A DNA stretch of 21,767 bases, taken from JABMMZ01 sp044368575 (lineage in GTDB: Bacteria > Bacteroidota > Bacteroidia > NS11-12g > UBA955). Made by a program: the position numbers and the translations under genes. Where the stretch lies: the NCBI GenBank assembly GCA_044368575.1, contig JBIPPH010000034.1, positions 1 to 21,767 of the forward strand. The letters run 5' to 3'. Under the pieces are notes generated by a model. That model saw only the letters and a program-made list of their open reading frames with translations, was not told where the DNA came from and searched no databases. Below, one piece after another: positions 6,407-15,888 of this stretch. Position 1 is the stretch's first letter. Each line of letters begins with the position of its first letter.

Positions 6407-9223
6407 TCAACGGCTCAAATACATGCTTTTTTTGCTGTAAATCTCACGGAATTCAGGGTCTTTGGTGTCTTTCACAAACAAGATGGCCTCGCCTGTGCTC
6501 TTCATTTCAGGGCCTAATTCACGGTTCACATTCGGGAACTTATTGAATGAGAATACTGGCAATTTAATCGCATACCCTTGCAACTTGCGTTCAATGTTAA
6601 AGTCCTTTAATTTATTGACGCCTAACATCACCTTAGTGGCAATATTGATGTATGGCACTTGGTAGGCTTTGCAAATAAATGGCACTGTTCTAGAGGCTCT
6701 CGGATTGGCTTCAATCACATACACCTTCTCGTCTTTGATCGCAAACTGAATATTCAATAAGCCTCTGATGTTCATTGAGAAGGCCAATTGTTTTGAATAC
6801 TCTTCCATTTGATCCATCACCTTTTGACTTAATGAGAATGGCGGCAAAACTGCAGAGCTATCTCCCGAGTGGATACCTGCAGGCTCAATGTGTTCCATCA
6901 TACCAATCACATGGTAATCTTCACCATCGCAAATCACATCACACTCCGCTTCTTCTGCTCTGTCTAGGAAGTGGTCGATCAATACACGGTTGCCTGGCAA
7001 ATCGCCTAACAAACTGATAACCGCAGACTCTAACTCTTCATCGTTGATGACAATCTTCATGCCTTGTCCACCCAATACATAACTAGGTCTTACCAATACC
7101 GGATAACCTACTTCATTGGCAATTTTTACAGCTTCTTCAGCGGTTTCACTCACGCCGTATTTTGGATAAGGTATGTTTAATGATTTAAGTAAATCGCTAA
7201 ACAAACCGCGGTCTTCACTCATGTCCATATCAGGGAAAGAGGTACCAATGATTTTAATGCCTTTAGCATGTAATTTTTCAGCCAATTTAAGGGCTGTTTG
7301 ACCTCCCAATTGCACAATTACACCTTCTGGTTTTTCATGCTCTATGATTTCCCAAATATGTTCCCAATAAATTGGTTCAAAATACAATTTATCGGCCATA
7401 TCAAAGTCTGTACTAACGGTTTCAGGATTGCAATTCACCATAATGGCTTCATAACCTGATTCTTTTGCTGCCAATAAACCATGCACGCAAGAGTAATCGA
7501 ACTCAATCCCTTGTCCAATTCTATTTGGGCCTGAACCCAATACAATGATTTTCTTTTTATCGGTTACTACACTTTCGTTCTCTCCTTCAAAGCATGAGTA
7601 GTAATAGTTAGTTGGTGAAGGGAACTCTGCCGCGCAAGTGTCAACCATCTTATAGGTTCTGGTCATACCCAGGGCTTTGCGTTTAGCGTAGATATCGTCT
7701 TCAGTACAGTTGTTGATCAAATGAGCAATTTGATAGTCGCTATAACCTTTACGTTTGGCTGTTTGCAACAAATCTGTAGGCAATGTATCAAGGGTAAAAC
7801 GCTTAATGGCTTTTTCTGTATTCGCTAAGTCTTGAATTTGTTCAAGGTACCAACGGTCTATTCTGGTCAACTTTTGGATAGTGCTTAATGGCACACCCAT
7901 TTCAACTGCATCTTTTAAATGGAATAAACGATCCCAACTAGGGTTTTCTAATGAATGAGCAATCTCTTCTAAGTTGCGAGAGCCGGTGCCATCTGCGCCC
8001 AAACCAAACTTGCGAATTTCTAAAGATTGACAAGCTTTTTGCAAAGCTTCTTGGAAGCTTCTACCAATGGCCATTACCTCCCCTACTGATTTCATTTGAA
8101 GGCCCAATTGTTTGTTGGCCCCTTTGAATTTATCAAAGTTCCATCTTGGAATTTTAATGATCACATAATCGATGGCCGGTTCAAAATAAGCTGAAGTGGT
8201 TTTAGTCACCGGATTTTTCAATTCATCAAGGTTGTAACCAATGGCCAGCTTAGAAGCAATCTTTGCAATCGGATAACCTGTAGCTTTAGAAGCCAAGGCT
8301 GATGAACGCGACACACGTGGATTGATTTCAATGGCAATGATTTCTTCATTCTCAGGATTCACCGCAAATTGCACATTGCAACCGCCAGAGAAGTTTCCAA
8401 TACTGCGCATCATTTTGAAAGCCATGTTGCGCATTTCTTGAAAACAAGTATCGCTTAAAGTCATAGCAGGCGCTATGGTAATGCTATCGCCTGTGTGCAC
8501 ACCCATTGGATCGAGGTTCTCAATGGTACAAATCACCGCAATGTTGTTGTTGTTATCGCGCAGTACTTCCAACTCGTATTCTTTCCAACCCAAAACCGCT
8601 TGCTCTACCAATACTTCATGGGTTGGAGAAGCCTCTAAACCATTTCTAAGGGCTAATTCTAAATCATCTTTGGTTTTCACAAAACCACCGCCTGTTCCAC
8701 CCAAAGTAAAGGATGGACGAATCACTAATGGGTAGCCAATTTCTTGCGCAATTTCTTTGCCTTCCAAAAAGGAATTAGCTGTTCTTGATTTGGCTACACC
8801 TATGCCTAAATCAATCATTAATTGACGGAATAATTCTCGGTTTTCAGTTGTCTGAATGGCCGCTGTATCAACCCCAATAATACGCACATTGTATTTTTCC
8901 CAGATACCTAAATCCTCTGCTTCAATGGCTAAGTTCAATGCCGTTTGGCCGCCCATAGTTGGCAATACCGCATCGATTTGTCTTTCTTGTAAAATCTTTT
9001 CAATAGACTCAACCGTTAAAGGCCACAAATACACATGATCAGCGGTTACGCTGTCTGTCATGATGGTCGCAGGATTACTGTTGATCAATGACACTTCAAT
9101 TCCCTCTTCTCTTAAAGAGCGAGCCGCTTGGCTACCTGAATAGTCGAATTCACAGGCTTGTCCGATGATGATGGGACCACTACCAATGATTAAAACGGAT
9201 TTAATAGAAGTATCTTTAGGCAT
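6407..9223 (-). CDS. carB: Carbamoyl-phosphate synthase large subunit, lacking the C-terminal MGS-like domain
   Basis: It makes carbamoyl phosphate from bicarbonate, ammonia (supplied by CarA from glutamine) and two ATP, for pyrimidine and arginine synthesis in the cytosol. Two homologous ATP-grasp halves are visible: GSGPIIIGQACEFDYSG at 14-30 and GSGPNRIGQGIEFDYS at 563-578, with RPSFTLGG near 169 and RPSYVLGG in the second half, and metal-binding E-x-N-P-R motifs in both (EINPRVSR near 299, EANPRASR in the second half). At 938 residues it stops right after the second synthetase domain. The roughly 130-residue MGS-like allosteric domain of the 1070-residue enterobacterial enzyme is absent. 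From memory, CarB proteins of about 940-950 residues are common in Bacteroidota, so this is probably normal. carA is not adjacent. Confidence 0.96.
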   Translation of the reverse strand: MPKDTSIKSVLIIGSGPIIIGQACEFDYSGSQAARSLREEGIEVSLINSNPATIMTDSVTADHVYLWPLTVESIEKILQERQIDAVLPTMGGQTALNLAIEAEDLGIWEKYNVRIIGVDTAAIQTTENRELFRQLMIDLGIGVAKSRTANSFLEGKEIAQEIGYPLVIRPSFTLGGTGGGFVKTKDDLELALRNGLEASPTHEVLVEQAVLGWKEYELEVLRDNNNNIAVICTIENLDPMGVHTGDSITIAPAMTLSDTCFQEMRNMAFKMMRSIGNFSGGCNVQFAVNPENEEIIAIEINPRVSRSSALASKATGYPIAKIASKLAIGYNLDELKNPVTKTTSAYFEPAIDYVIIKIPRWNFDKFKGANKQLGLQMKSVGEVMAIGRSFQEALQKACQSLEIRKFGLGADGTGSRNLEEIAHSLENPSWDRLFHLKDAVEMGVPLSTIQKLTRIDRWYLEQIQDLANTEKAIKRFTLDTLPTDLLQTAKRKGYSDYQIAHLINNCTEDDIYAKRKALGMTRTYKMVDTCAAEFPSPTNYYYSCFEGENESVVTDKKKIIVLGSGPNRIGQGIEFDYSCVHGLLAAKESGYEAIMVNCNPETVSTDFDMADKLYFEPIYWEHIWEIIEHEKPEGVIVQLGGQTALKLAEKLHAKGIKIIGTSFPDMDMSEDRGLFSDLLKSLNIPYPKYGVSETAEEAVKIANEVGYPVLVRPSYVLGGQGMKIVINDEELESAVISLLGDLPGNRVLIDHFLDRAEEAECDVICDGEDYHVIGMMEHIEPAGIHSGDSSAVLPPFSLSQKVMDQMEEYSKQLAFSMNIRGLLNIQFAIKDEKVYVIEANPRASRTVPFICKAYQVPYINIATKVMLGVNKLKDFNIERKLQGYAIKLPVFSFNKFPNVNRELGPEMKSTGEAILFVKDTKDPEFREIYSKKSMYLSR

Positions 9224-9236
9224 AAATAAAATTTGG

Positions 9237-9268
9237 CAAAAATAACTTTTTAAAGCCTGAAAAACGAA
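9237..9268 (-). promoter_or_regulatory. Bacteroidota-type promoter for carB
   Basis: On the minus strand a perfect TAnnTTTG element (TATTTTTG, complement of 9237-9244) lies 20 nt after TTCG (complement of 9265-9268), in place of the -33 TTTG. The predicted start is near 9230, leaving only a few untranslated bases before the ATG at 9223. Confidence 0.45.
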
Positions 9269-9351
9269 GGTTGTGGAAAAGAAGAAACAAACAGCTTATC
9301 ACCAAAATATTTGCAAAGGGCGATGAAGGAAATATAATTCTTAACTTTTTA

Positions 9352-9380
9352 TTTGTTTTATTGAAATATTTACTATTTTG
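9352..9380 (+). promoter_or_regulatory. Possible promoter of the lipoprotein-esterase-DUF1648 operon
   Basis: TTTG at 9352-9355 is followed after 18 nt by TATTTTG at 9374-9380, which resembles TAnnTTTG with one base missing. The ATG is at 9392. The match is imperfect; it is called mainly because three tightly spaced plus-strand genes begin here and no other candidate is visible between 9224 and 9391. Confidence 0.3.
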
Positions 9381-9391
9381 CATGAATCTTT

Positions 9392-9754
9392 ATGAAAAAA
9401 TCAATTTTAATTGCAGCAATTTGTGGATTGTTTATCGCCACCGGATGTGAAACCAGTCAAAAAGGAAAATGGACCAGTTCTGACAAAGAACGCGCTAGAA
9501 AAGAAGTGACTGAAGCCCTTCAAAACGAAGACTTCGGAGACACTTTATTGAAAAAACAGTACATTGACTGTTACTTACAAAAAGTTGAAAACAACTTTAA
9601 ATCATTCTTAGAAGCTGATAGCGACAGCACTACTTGTGAAAAATTAGCTATGGAATGTGTAGCTGATTTGTTGAAAAACATGCAAGCACCTGCTGAAGAA
9701 ATGGTAGAAGAGCCAGCCGCTGCTGATTCTGCTGCAGTTGCTCCAGTTGAATAA
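9392..9754 (+). CDS. Small lipoprotein of unknown function
   Basis: The 120-residue protein has a short lipoprotein signal ending IATGC, with Cys19 as the lipidated residue. The mature part has a charged helical segment (KERARKEVTEAL, 32-43), three further cysteines at 60, 82 and 89, and an acidic Ala/Glu-rich low-complexity tail from about 97. The core, roughly 30-95, looks like a compact helical domain. The cysteines could form a disulphide in the periplasm. I do not recognise a named family. It is first in a likely operon: the T9SS esterase follows after 16 bp and a DUF1648-like gene 3 bp later. Confidence 0.75.
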   Translation: MKKSILIAAICGLFIATGCETSQKGKWTSSDKERARKEVTEALQNEDFGDTLLKKQYIDCYLQKVENNFKSFLEADSDSTTCEKLAMECVADLLKNMQAPAEEMVEEPAAADSAAVAPVE

Positions 9755-9770
9755 TTAAGACTGTAAACGA

Positions 9771-11168
9771 ATGAGGACTTTGGTTTTCATCAGTATTTGG
9801 TATTGGGCCTTTAGTTTAAAGGCCCAATTGCCTTATACAGAGGCCAAGTATACTTACAACAGCACCCTTAATATTAGCTATGGTACAGCCATAGATTATG
9901 CGGGCAATACAGTACCCCTTACCTTAGACCTTTATAAACCCCACAACAACTATTGCAACCGACCAATCATGATATTGGTGCATGGTGGTGCATGGGTAGC
10001 AGGCACTAAAAACGATGTGGATTTAGTGGCCATGTCAAAATTCTTTGTACAACGTGGCTATGTGGTAGCCAACATCAATTACCGCTTAGGTAACCACAAA
10101 ACCAACAACTACACTAAATACGCTTTTTGCAGTGAATCTTTAGCGTCTCCATGTGCTTATGTGGCGGATAGTGCAGAAGTGATACGCGCCAATTACCGAG
10201 GCATGCAAGACTTAAAGGGCGTTATTCGTTACATGAAAAACCGTCATGGCATGGACTCTTCTGACTACAACAATGTGTTTTTAGCTGGAGAAAGTGCCGG
10301 TGGATTTTTGTGTTTAAGTGCTGCTTTTGTTAATGACAGCACAGAGGTTCATCCTTCATGTAAAGCCATTGCTGACGCAGTGGTTGCCGATGCAGATATG
10401 AGCACCTATAATTGTTTAAGCACGCCATTGAACCGGAGCAGACCTACCCTTGGTAGCTTTGAAGGCAATTTGTATGTGAACAACAGTTATGATAGCCGCG
10501 TACAAGGTGTAGGCAATTTTTTCGGCGGCAGTTTTGATCTGTCTCAAATTGACAGTGCTGAAGCCATTAATACCGCTTTGTATTTGTACCATCAAGGGTC
10601 TGATGTGGTGGTCAATTACAACAAGGGCCCGCTTTTAGGACGTATTAGTTGGGAGTGCTTTGCCCCTAGTAATTTATGTCAATCTTTCTATTTTTATCCT
10701 TGGGCTAATGGCAGCAAGGCTATTCATCAACACGTTAACAAATGGCCAGTTGACAGCCGTTTCTACAAAGCAGACATCATAGAAAATTATCAGTACATGC
10801 AAGACTGTACAGACAATGGTCATTCCATTGATAATGGCAACATCAACGCAAGGGTGCAAACCATGGCCAATATGTTTGCTGAAAAAATCAAAGCCAATGG
10901 CAATGTACCCAATAGCCAATGTGATTTATCGATAGCAGCAATTCAAGTTCAAATGCGCTTAAGTCCGAATCCAAATCAAGGTCAATTTACCCTCTCTGGG
11001 CCTAATGATTTATCAGGACAAGCTTTTGAAATCTATAACAACCTAGGCCAAAAGGTCTTTAGTGGTAAAGTGAGTGAAGGCAATAGCTTTTACGTGAAGG
11101 GTTTGAAAAATGGTTGTTACTCTGTACAAATTAAGAACAACTATTACCACTTTATACTAAACGACTAA
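9771..11168 (+). CDS. Secreted alpha/beta-hydrolase (carboxylesterase-like) with T9SS type A sorting domain
   Basis: The 465-residue protein has an N-terminal signal (about 1-19, ending LKAQ), an alpha/beta-hydrolase domain and a T9SS sorting domain. Oxyanion-hole motif HGGAW is at 71-75, nucleophile elbow GESAG at 173-177 (Ser175). Asp278 in HQGSDVV and His351 in DNGHS are the likely acid and base of the triad. HGG plus GESAG is typical of the esterase/lipase branch related to hormone-sensitive lipase and feruloyl or acetyl-xylan esterases. Residues about 397-465 carry LSPNPNQGQF, YNNLGQKVFSG and a terminal strand, which is a sorting domain. It should hydrolyse an ester outside the cell; the substrate cannot be read from sequence. 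Several cysteines (62, 120, 128, 187, 215 and others) may form disulphides. It is the second gene of the operon. Confidence 0.88.
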   Translation: MRTLVFISIWYWAFSLKAQLPYTEAKYTYNSTLNISYGTAIDYAGNTVPLTLDLYKPHNNYCNRPIMILVHGGAWVAGTKNDVDLVAMSKFFVQRGYVVANINYRLGNHKTNNYTKYAFCSESLASPCAYVADSAEVIRANYRGMQDLKGVIRYMKNRHGMDSSDYNNVFLAGESAGGFLCLSAAFVNDSTEVHPSCKAIADAVVADADMSTYNCLSTPLNRSRPTLGSFEGNLYVNNSYDSRVQGVGNFFGGSFDLSQIDSAEAINTALYLYHQGSDVVVNYNKGPLLGRISWECFAPSNLCQSFYFYPWANGSKAIHQHVNKWPVDSRFYKADIIENYQYMQDCTDNGHSIDNGNINARVQTMANMFAEKIKANGNVPNSQCDLSIAAIQVQMRLSPNPNQGQFTLSGPNDLSGQAFEIYNNLGQKVFSGKVSEGNSFYVKGLKNGCYSVQIKNNYYHFILND

Positions 11169-11171
11169 ACT

Positions 11172-11528
11172 ATGAAGCCAGAGAAAAAAACCATGTACAA
11201 ACAAATGGGGATATGCCTCATTCCGTTTGTCTATTTATTGAGTGTTTGGGCAAAACTACCTATTAGCATTCCTGTGCATTACAATGCTGCTATGCAAGTA
11301 GATCGCATGGGCAGTAAATGGGAGTTGATTGGCATTTTAGCCCTCATGTGTGGCAGTGGCATGATACAACCCTACAAATCTTATCAAATGAATAGACGCT
11401 TAAAGCGCGATGGTTTACACCCTAATATGTTATCGACCAGGATAGCCTGGATCAGCGTATGGGTCATTGCCCTTTTGGGCATGGCTGTGGTATTCTTAAC
11501 CGCAGGTTTTTATTTACCTACTTATTGA
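11172..11528 (+). CDS. Small DUF1648-like membrane protein
   Basis: The 118-residue protein has three likely membrane segments (about 13-30, 50-66 and 90-113). After the first comes LPISIPVHYNAAMQVDRMGS (29-48), matching the DUF1648 pattern of LP-x-x-I-P-x-H-(F/Y)-N followed by a D-R-x-G-S. DUF1648 occurs in SdpI-type immunity or signal proteins and in many uncharacterised proteins. Here the longer SdpI membrane portion is missing, so an immunity role should not be assumed. It starts 3 bp after the esterase stop and is the last gene of that run. Its final 7 bp overlap the 3' end of the convergent gcvP. Confidence 0.75.
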   Translation: MKPEKKTMYKQMGICLIPFVYLLSVWAKLPISIPVHYNAAMQVDRMGSKWELIGILALMCGSGMIQPYKSYQMNRRLKRDGLHPNMLSTRIAWISVWVIALLGMAVVFLTAGFYLPTY

Positions 11529-14413
11529 GCTGATTGAGCATATGCCTCAATTGGCAAACAAGCACAAATCAAATTGCGATCGCCATGGGTGTTGTTAACA
11601 CGCGCTACACTTGGCCAGAATTTCTTATGAATAAAAGCAGGCATTGGGAAGGCTGCCTTCTCTCTACTGTAGGTATGTTTCCATTCTGAGCTAGCAATTT
11701 CAACGGCTGTATGCGGTGCATTTTTAAGCACATTGTTGTCTTTATCAGCAATACCAGATTCTATTTCGGCAACTTCATTTCTGATGGCAATTAAGGTATC
11801 GCAGAAACGATCTAACTCCATAAGACTCTCGCTTTCAGTAGGCTCTATCATTAAAGTACCTGCAACTGGGAAAGATAAGGTTGGTGCGTGGTAACCATAG
11901 TCCATTAAACGTTTAGCCAAATCTTCCGCTTCAATACCAGCTGATTGTTTTAAGCCACGGGTATCTAATATCATTTCGTGTGCGCAGAAACCATTATCAC
12001 CAGTGAATAATATTGGATAGTGTTGTTCTAATCTAGACTTAATGTAGTTAGCGTTTAAGATCGCCACTTTAGTGGCATCTGTTAAGCCTTTAGCGCCCAT
12101 CAATTTGATGTACACATAAGAGATCAACAAAATACTAGCTGAACCAAACTGAGCAGCAGACACTGCATGAATAGATTTGCTACCACCAATATTCACTACA
12201 GCATGGCCTGGTAAGTATGGCAATAAATGCTCAGCTACACCAATTGGACCCATGCCAGGACCACCACCACCATGTGGAATACAGAAGGTTTTGTGTAAGT
12301 TCAAGTGACAAACATCTGCACCAATTAAGCCTGGGCTGGTTAAACCAACTTGAGCATTCATATTAGCACCATCCATGTATACTTGACCACCGTGTTGGTG
12401 GATGATATCGGTAATGTCTTTAATGGCTGATTCGTAAACACCATAGGTTGAAGGGTAAGTGACCATGAATACGGCTAAATTGTTAGCGTGTTCAGCGGCT
12501 TTTACCTTAAGGTCTTCCATGTCAATATTGCCATTTTGCAAGTTCTTTACAATCACAATCTTCATGCCTGCCATAGCCGCACTCGCTGGGTTAGTACCGT
12601 GTGCAGATTCTGGAATCAAGGCAATATTTCTGTGGCCTTGGCCAATGTCTTTGAGGTAAGCGCGTATAACCATCAAACCTGCATACTCCCCTTGTGCACC
12701 GGCATTTGGTTGCATGCTCATACCGGCAAATCCTGTGATTTCAGACAAGTCTTTGTTTAATTCATCAATGATTTGCAAGTACCCTTTTACTTGGTCTTGA
12801 GGCACAAATGGGTGAATGGCGTTGAATTCAGGCCAAGTAACTGGAATCATTTCGACAGTAGCATTCAATTTCATGGTACAAGACCCTAATGAAATCATGC
12901 TGTGACACAATGATAAATCTTTGCTCTCAAGGAATTTAATATAACGCAACATTTCATGTTCACTGTGGTAGTTTTGGAAAACAGGGTGAGTCATGAAATT
13001 ACTTTGTCTTTGGAAAGCAGCAGGCCAAGTAAGGGATTGCTCATTGGCCAATGCTTGAATTTTGCTTGCCTCAACAGCTGCGGATTTAGCTTCTGCAAAA
13101 CAGGCTACGATGTTAGTGATATCAGCACATTCAGTGGTTTCATCAATTGAAATACCAATGAATTGATCGTTGAAATATCTGAAGTTGATGCCTTTGCTTT
13201 CTGATATGGTTTTGATTTGTGAACTCAAGCCATTCGCATTGATGTGCAAGGTATCAAAATAATGTTCGTTGCTTTGTTCAAAGCCTAAAGCTTTAAGGGC
13301 TGCTTCTAATGTTTTAGTTAAACCGTGTACTTTGCTAGCAATGGCTTTAATGCCTTCAGGGCCGTGGTAGGTAGCAAACATACCAGCCATAATAGACAAC
13401 AATACTTGAGCAGTACAAATATTACTGGTAGCATTTTGACGACGGATGTGTTGTTCACGGGTTTGCAAAGCCATACGCAAAGCTCTGTTGCCATGACGGT
13501 CTATACTTACACCAATAATTCTACCCGGAATTTGACGTTTGTAGTCATCGCGGGTTGAGAAGAATGCGGCATGAGGACCACCGTAACCGAGTGGCACTCC
13601 AAATCTTTGTGAAGTCCCTACCACACAATCCGCACCCCATTCGCCTGGAGGGGTTAATAAAGTTAAGGCCAACAAATCTGCAGCAGCACATACTAACACG
13701 TTAGCAGCATGGGCTTTTTCAGCGAAGGCTTTATAATCGCATACAGCACCTTTGTTGTTTGGGTATTGAATGAAAGCCCCAAAAAAGCTATCATCAAAAC
13801 TGATGGTATTAAAATCACCAATAACCAATTCAATGCCCATAGGCTCTGCTCTGGTAATTAATATATCAAGGGTTTGAGGGAAAACCTGTTCGTCAACAAA
13901 AAACTTAACTGCTGCATCACTTTTGTGCAAGCTTCTGAACATGGCCATAGCTTCTGCAGCGGCAGTACCTTCATCTAGTAAAGATGCATTGGCAATTGGC
14001 AAACCAGTCAAGTCAATGACCATGGTTTGATAATTCAACAAAGCCTCTAAACGACCTTGTGCAATCTCTGCTTGATAAGGCGTGTATTGGGTATACCAGC
14101 CTGGATTTTCCATGATGTTGCGCAACACCACATTAGGCGTATAGCAATTGTAGTAACCCATACCGATATAGCTTTTGTAAACTTTATTTTGAGACGCAAT
14201 GCGCTTTAAGTTCTTAAGCAATTCTTGCTCTGATACCGCATCAGAAACCTTCAATGCACCTTGCATGCGAATGCCTGTTGGCACCGTTTTATCGATAAGC
14301 TCATCAACAGATTTAACCCCAATAACTTGGGTCATTTTTTGAATGTCTTCAGCAGCAACTGCACCATTGTGACGGTTGGCAAAAATGTCGGTTTGACCAG
14401 TGAATAATTTCAT
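11522..14413 (-). CDS. gcvP: Glycine dehydrogenase (decarboxylating), glycine cleavage system P protein
   Basis: This PLP enzyme decarboxylates glycine and passes the aminomethyl group to the lipoyl arm of GcvH, feeding one-carbon units into tetrahydrofolate. At 963 residues it is the fused single-chain form. The PLP lysine is Lys708 within HLNLHKTFCIPHGGGGPGMGP, the same number as I recall for the E. coli enzyme, and the Gly-rich loop follows it. Other family blocks are present: NRHNG at 13-17, YIGMGYYNCYTPNVVLRNI (82-100), SQRFGVPLGYGGPHAAF (268-284) and ISLGSCTMKLNAT (507-519). gcvT and gcvH are not in the window. It overlaps the end of the DUF1648-like gene by 7 bp, tail to tail, with no terminator visible between. 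Confidence 0.97.
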   Translation of the reverse strand: MKLFTGQTDIFANRHNGAVAAEDIQKMTQVIGVKSVDELIDKTVPTGIRMQGALKVSDAVSEQELLKNLKRIASQNKVYKSYIGMGYYNCYTPNVVLRNIMENPGWYTQYTPYQAEIAQGRLEALLNYQTMVIDLTGLPIANASLLDEGTAAAEAMAMFRSLHKSDAAVKFFVDEQVFPQTLDILITRAEPMGIELVIGDFNTISFDDSFFGAFIQYPNNKGAVCDYKAFAEKAHAANVLVCAAADLLALTLLTPPGEWGADCVVGTSQRFGVPLGYGGPHAAFFSTRDDYKRQIPGRIIGVSIDRHGNRALRMALQTREQHIRRQNATSNICTAQVLLSIMAGMFATYHGPEGIKAIASKVHGLTKTLEAALKALGFEQSNEHYFDTLHINANGLSSQIKTISESKGINFRYFNDQFIGISIDETTECADITNIVACFAEAKSAAVEASKIQALANEQSLTWPAAFQRQSNFMTHPVFQNYHSEHEMLRYIKFLESKDLSLCHSMISLGSCTMKLNATVEMIPVTWPEFNAIHPFVPQDQVKGYLQIIDELNKDLSEITGFAGMSMQPNAGAQGEYAGLMVIRAYLKDIGQGHRNIALIPESAHGTNPASAAMAGMKIVIVKNLQNGNIDMEDLKVKAAEHANNLAVFMVTYPSTYGVYESAIKDITDIIHQHGGQVYMDGANMNAQVGLTSPGLIGADVCHLNLHKTFCIPHGGGGPGMGPIGVAEHLLPYLPGHAVVNIGGSKSIHAVSAAQFGSASILLISYVYIKLMGAKGLTDATKVAILNANYIKSRLEQHYPILFTGDNGFCAHEMILDTRGLKQSAGIEAEDLAKRLMDYGYHAPTLSFPVAGTLMIEPTESESLMELDRFCDTLIAIRNEVAEIESGIADKDNNVLKNAPHTAVEIASSEWKHTYSREKAAFPMPAFIHKKFWPSVARVNNTHGDRNLICACLPIEAYAQSAQ

Positions 14414-14441
14414 GTAAAAAAAGCAGATTTGAATGTGAGTG

Positions 14442-14449
14442 CAAAAGTA
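14442..14449 (-). promoter_or_regulatory. -7 element for gcvP
   Basis: The complement of 14442-14449 reads TACTTTTG, a perfect TAnnTTTG. The start would be near 14435, about 22 nt before the ATG at 14413. I see no good -33 box at the usual distance. No glycine-riboswitch-like structure is evident in the 104 bp between gcvP and the GH1 gene. Confidence 0.35.
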
Positions 14450-14517
14450 AGACTAAAAACCGAATATTGTTTCAAGTTTTCAGCAGTCAAAAATGCTCAA
14501 CTTGTTCACACAATTTT

Positions 14518-15888
14518 CTAGATGGAATCAAGCATCGGACGCAAAGATTTTAACCACTTTTGAAACCAATAAGCAGAGTCTTTAAGTAAGCGTTGTTTGG
14601 TTTTAAAATCTACATATACTAAACCAAATCTTGGCTCATACCCTTCTGCCCATTCAAAATTATCAAGTAAACTCCAGGCAAAATACCCCTTTACATTGGC
14701 TCCGTTTTGCTTGGCCCTTAGCACTTCATTAATGTGCATTTTATAGTAGTGAATTCTTGGATAATCATGCACCCTTTCAAATATCGGTTCATCTTTAAAG
14801 GCTACGCCATTTTCTGTGATATATAAAGCGGCGCCTAAACCATAAGCATGCACCTTCATAATGCATTGGTATAAACTTTCAGGATACATTTCCCAATTGG
14901 TAGCACTTAGATCTAAACTTCTTTCATGCGCTGGAATATGTTTAATGGGCAAAATAAAATTGAAGGGATTGTGTTTAAACACCTCACGGGTGTAGGTTTG
15001 AATGCCTATAAAATCTAGGGGTGTTGCCAAAGTTTCAAGATCCCCAGGTTGAATGAATGATCTTATGGCCTTGAGCGCTTTGTACTCTTCAAATGGATAG
15101 GACAATCCTAATAAGGGCTCAATAAACAAACGGTTGATTAAACAATCAGCTAACTTAGCGGCTTTGATGTCTTTAGGATGGTGGCTATAAGATTCTATGT
15201 GAGTAAAGGAGAAAGAGGACCCCACTTTACTATTGGGTTGGATATGCTTAATGAGTTTATAAGCTTCAGCAATACAGAGCATGGCATGGTGGGTACCAGC
15301 CAACATTTTACGAAAATTTTTTACTCCAGGGGCGTGAATACCCAATAAATAACCAGCGCCTAAAAACACAGAAGGCTCATTGAGAATGATCCAATGCTTC
15401 ACTTCAGGCAAAGCACTTACAACGTACTTCACATAGTTTAAAAAATCGGCAATGATTTGACGATTAGACCAACCCCCATAGGTTTGTAAGGCAGCAGGCA
15501 AATCCCAATGGTAGAGAGTGATCCAAGGTGTAATTTGTTTGGATAAACAATAGGCTACCACTTTCTGATAAAAGGCTATGCCTTCAGGATCGATTTGCTT
15601 GCCATCTGGCATGACTCTGGCCCAAGCAATACTGAACCTGAATTCAGTGAACCCTAATTTTTTAATCAGATCAATGTCTGCTTCATAGTGGGTAAAAAAA
15701 TCAGCAGATTCTGCTATGTGGTCGTTGTTTTTAATGGGCGATTGATGCCCAAACCAAGCGGTATTCTTGCTACAAAACTCATCCCATATACTTTTACCTT
15801 TCGGATCTGCAGAGGAGCCAGATTCAGTTTGAGCAGCAGAAATAGCAACGCCCCAAACAAGGTCTTTGGCGAGCTGGTTTTGCCTCAT
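14518..15888 (-). CDS. Family 1 glycoside hydrolase (beta-glucosidase-like)
   Basis: The 456-residue protein is full length for GH1, which hydrolyses terminal beta-glycosides with retention. The acid/base Glu171 lies in ILNEPSV and the nucleophile Glu359 in YITENGVA. Other GH1 landmarks are RFSIAWARVMP (84-94), TLYHWDLP (124-131) and WSLLDNFEWAEGYEPRFGLVYVD (405-427), with the substrate-binding Glu and Trp in DNFEW. There is no signal peptide, so it acts in the cytosol. Its ATG overlaps the stop of the upstream metallophosphoesterase gene by 4 bp (ATGA), implying translational coupling. Some members act on phospho-sugars or glycolipids; nothing here settles the substrate. Confidence 0.93.
   Translation of the reverse strand: MRQNQLAKDLVWGVAISAAQTESGSSADPKGKSIWDEFCSKNTAWFGHQSPIKNNDHIAESADFFTHYEADIDLIKKLGFTEFRFSIAWARVMPDGKQIDPEGIAFYQKVVAYCLSKQITPWITLYHWDLPAALQTYGGWSNRQIIADFLNYVKYVVSALPEVKHWIILNEPSVFLGAGYLLGIHAPGVKNFRKMLAGTHHAMLCIAEAYKLIKHIQPNSKVGSSFSFTHIESYSHHPKDIKAAKLADCLINRLFIEPLLGLSYPFEEYKALKAIRSFIQPGDLETLATPLDFIGIQTYTREVFKHNPFNFILPIKHIPAHERSLDLSATNWEMYPESLYQCIMKVHAYGLGAALYITENGVAFKDEPIFERVHDYPRIHYYKMHINEVLRAKQNGANVKGYFAWSLLDNFEWAEGYEPRFGLVYVDFKTKQRLLKDSAYWFQKWLKSLRPMLDSI

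Noticed and set aside
6400..6415. Terminator of carB (AGCCG/CGGCT hairpin)
   Set aside because: The stem is only 5 bp, it overlaps the carB stop codon, and no T-run follows on the minus strand.
6407..9223. carB as a truncated pseudogene
   Set aside because: Both synthetase halves and all ATP-grasp motifs are intact, and the stop coincides with a domain border rather than breaking a domain.
14414..14517. Glycine riboswitch in front of gcvP
   Set aside because: The 104-bp spacer is too short and lacks the paired aptamer helices. Only a -7 element is visible.
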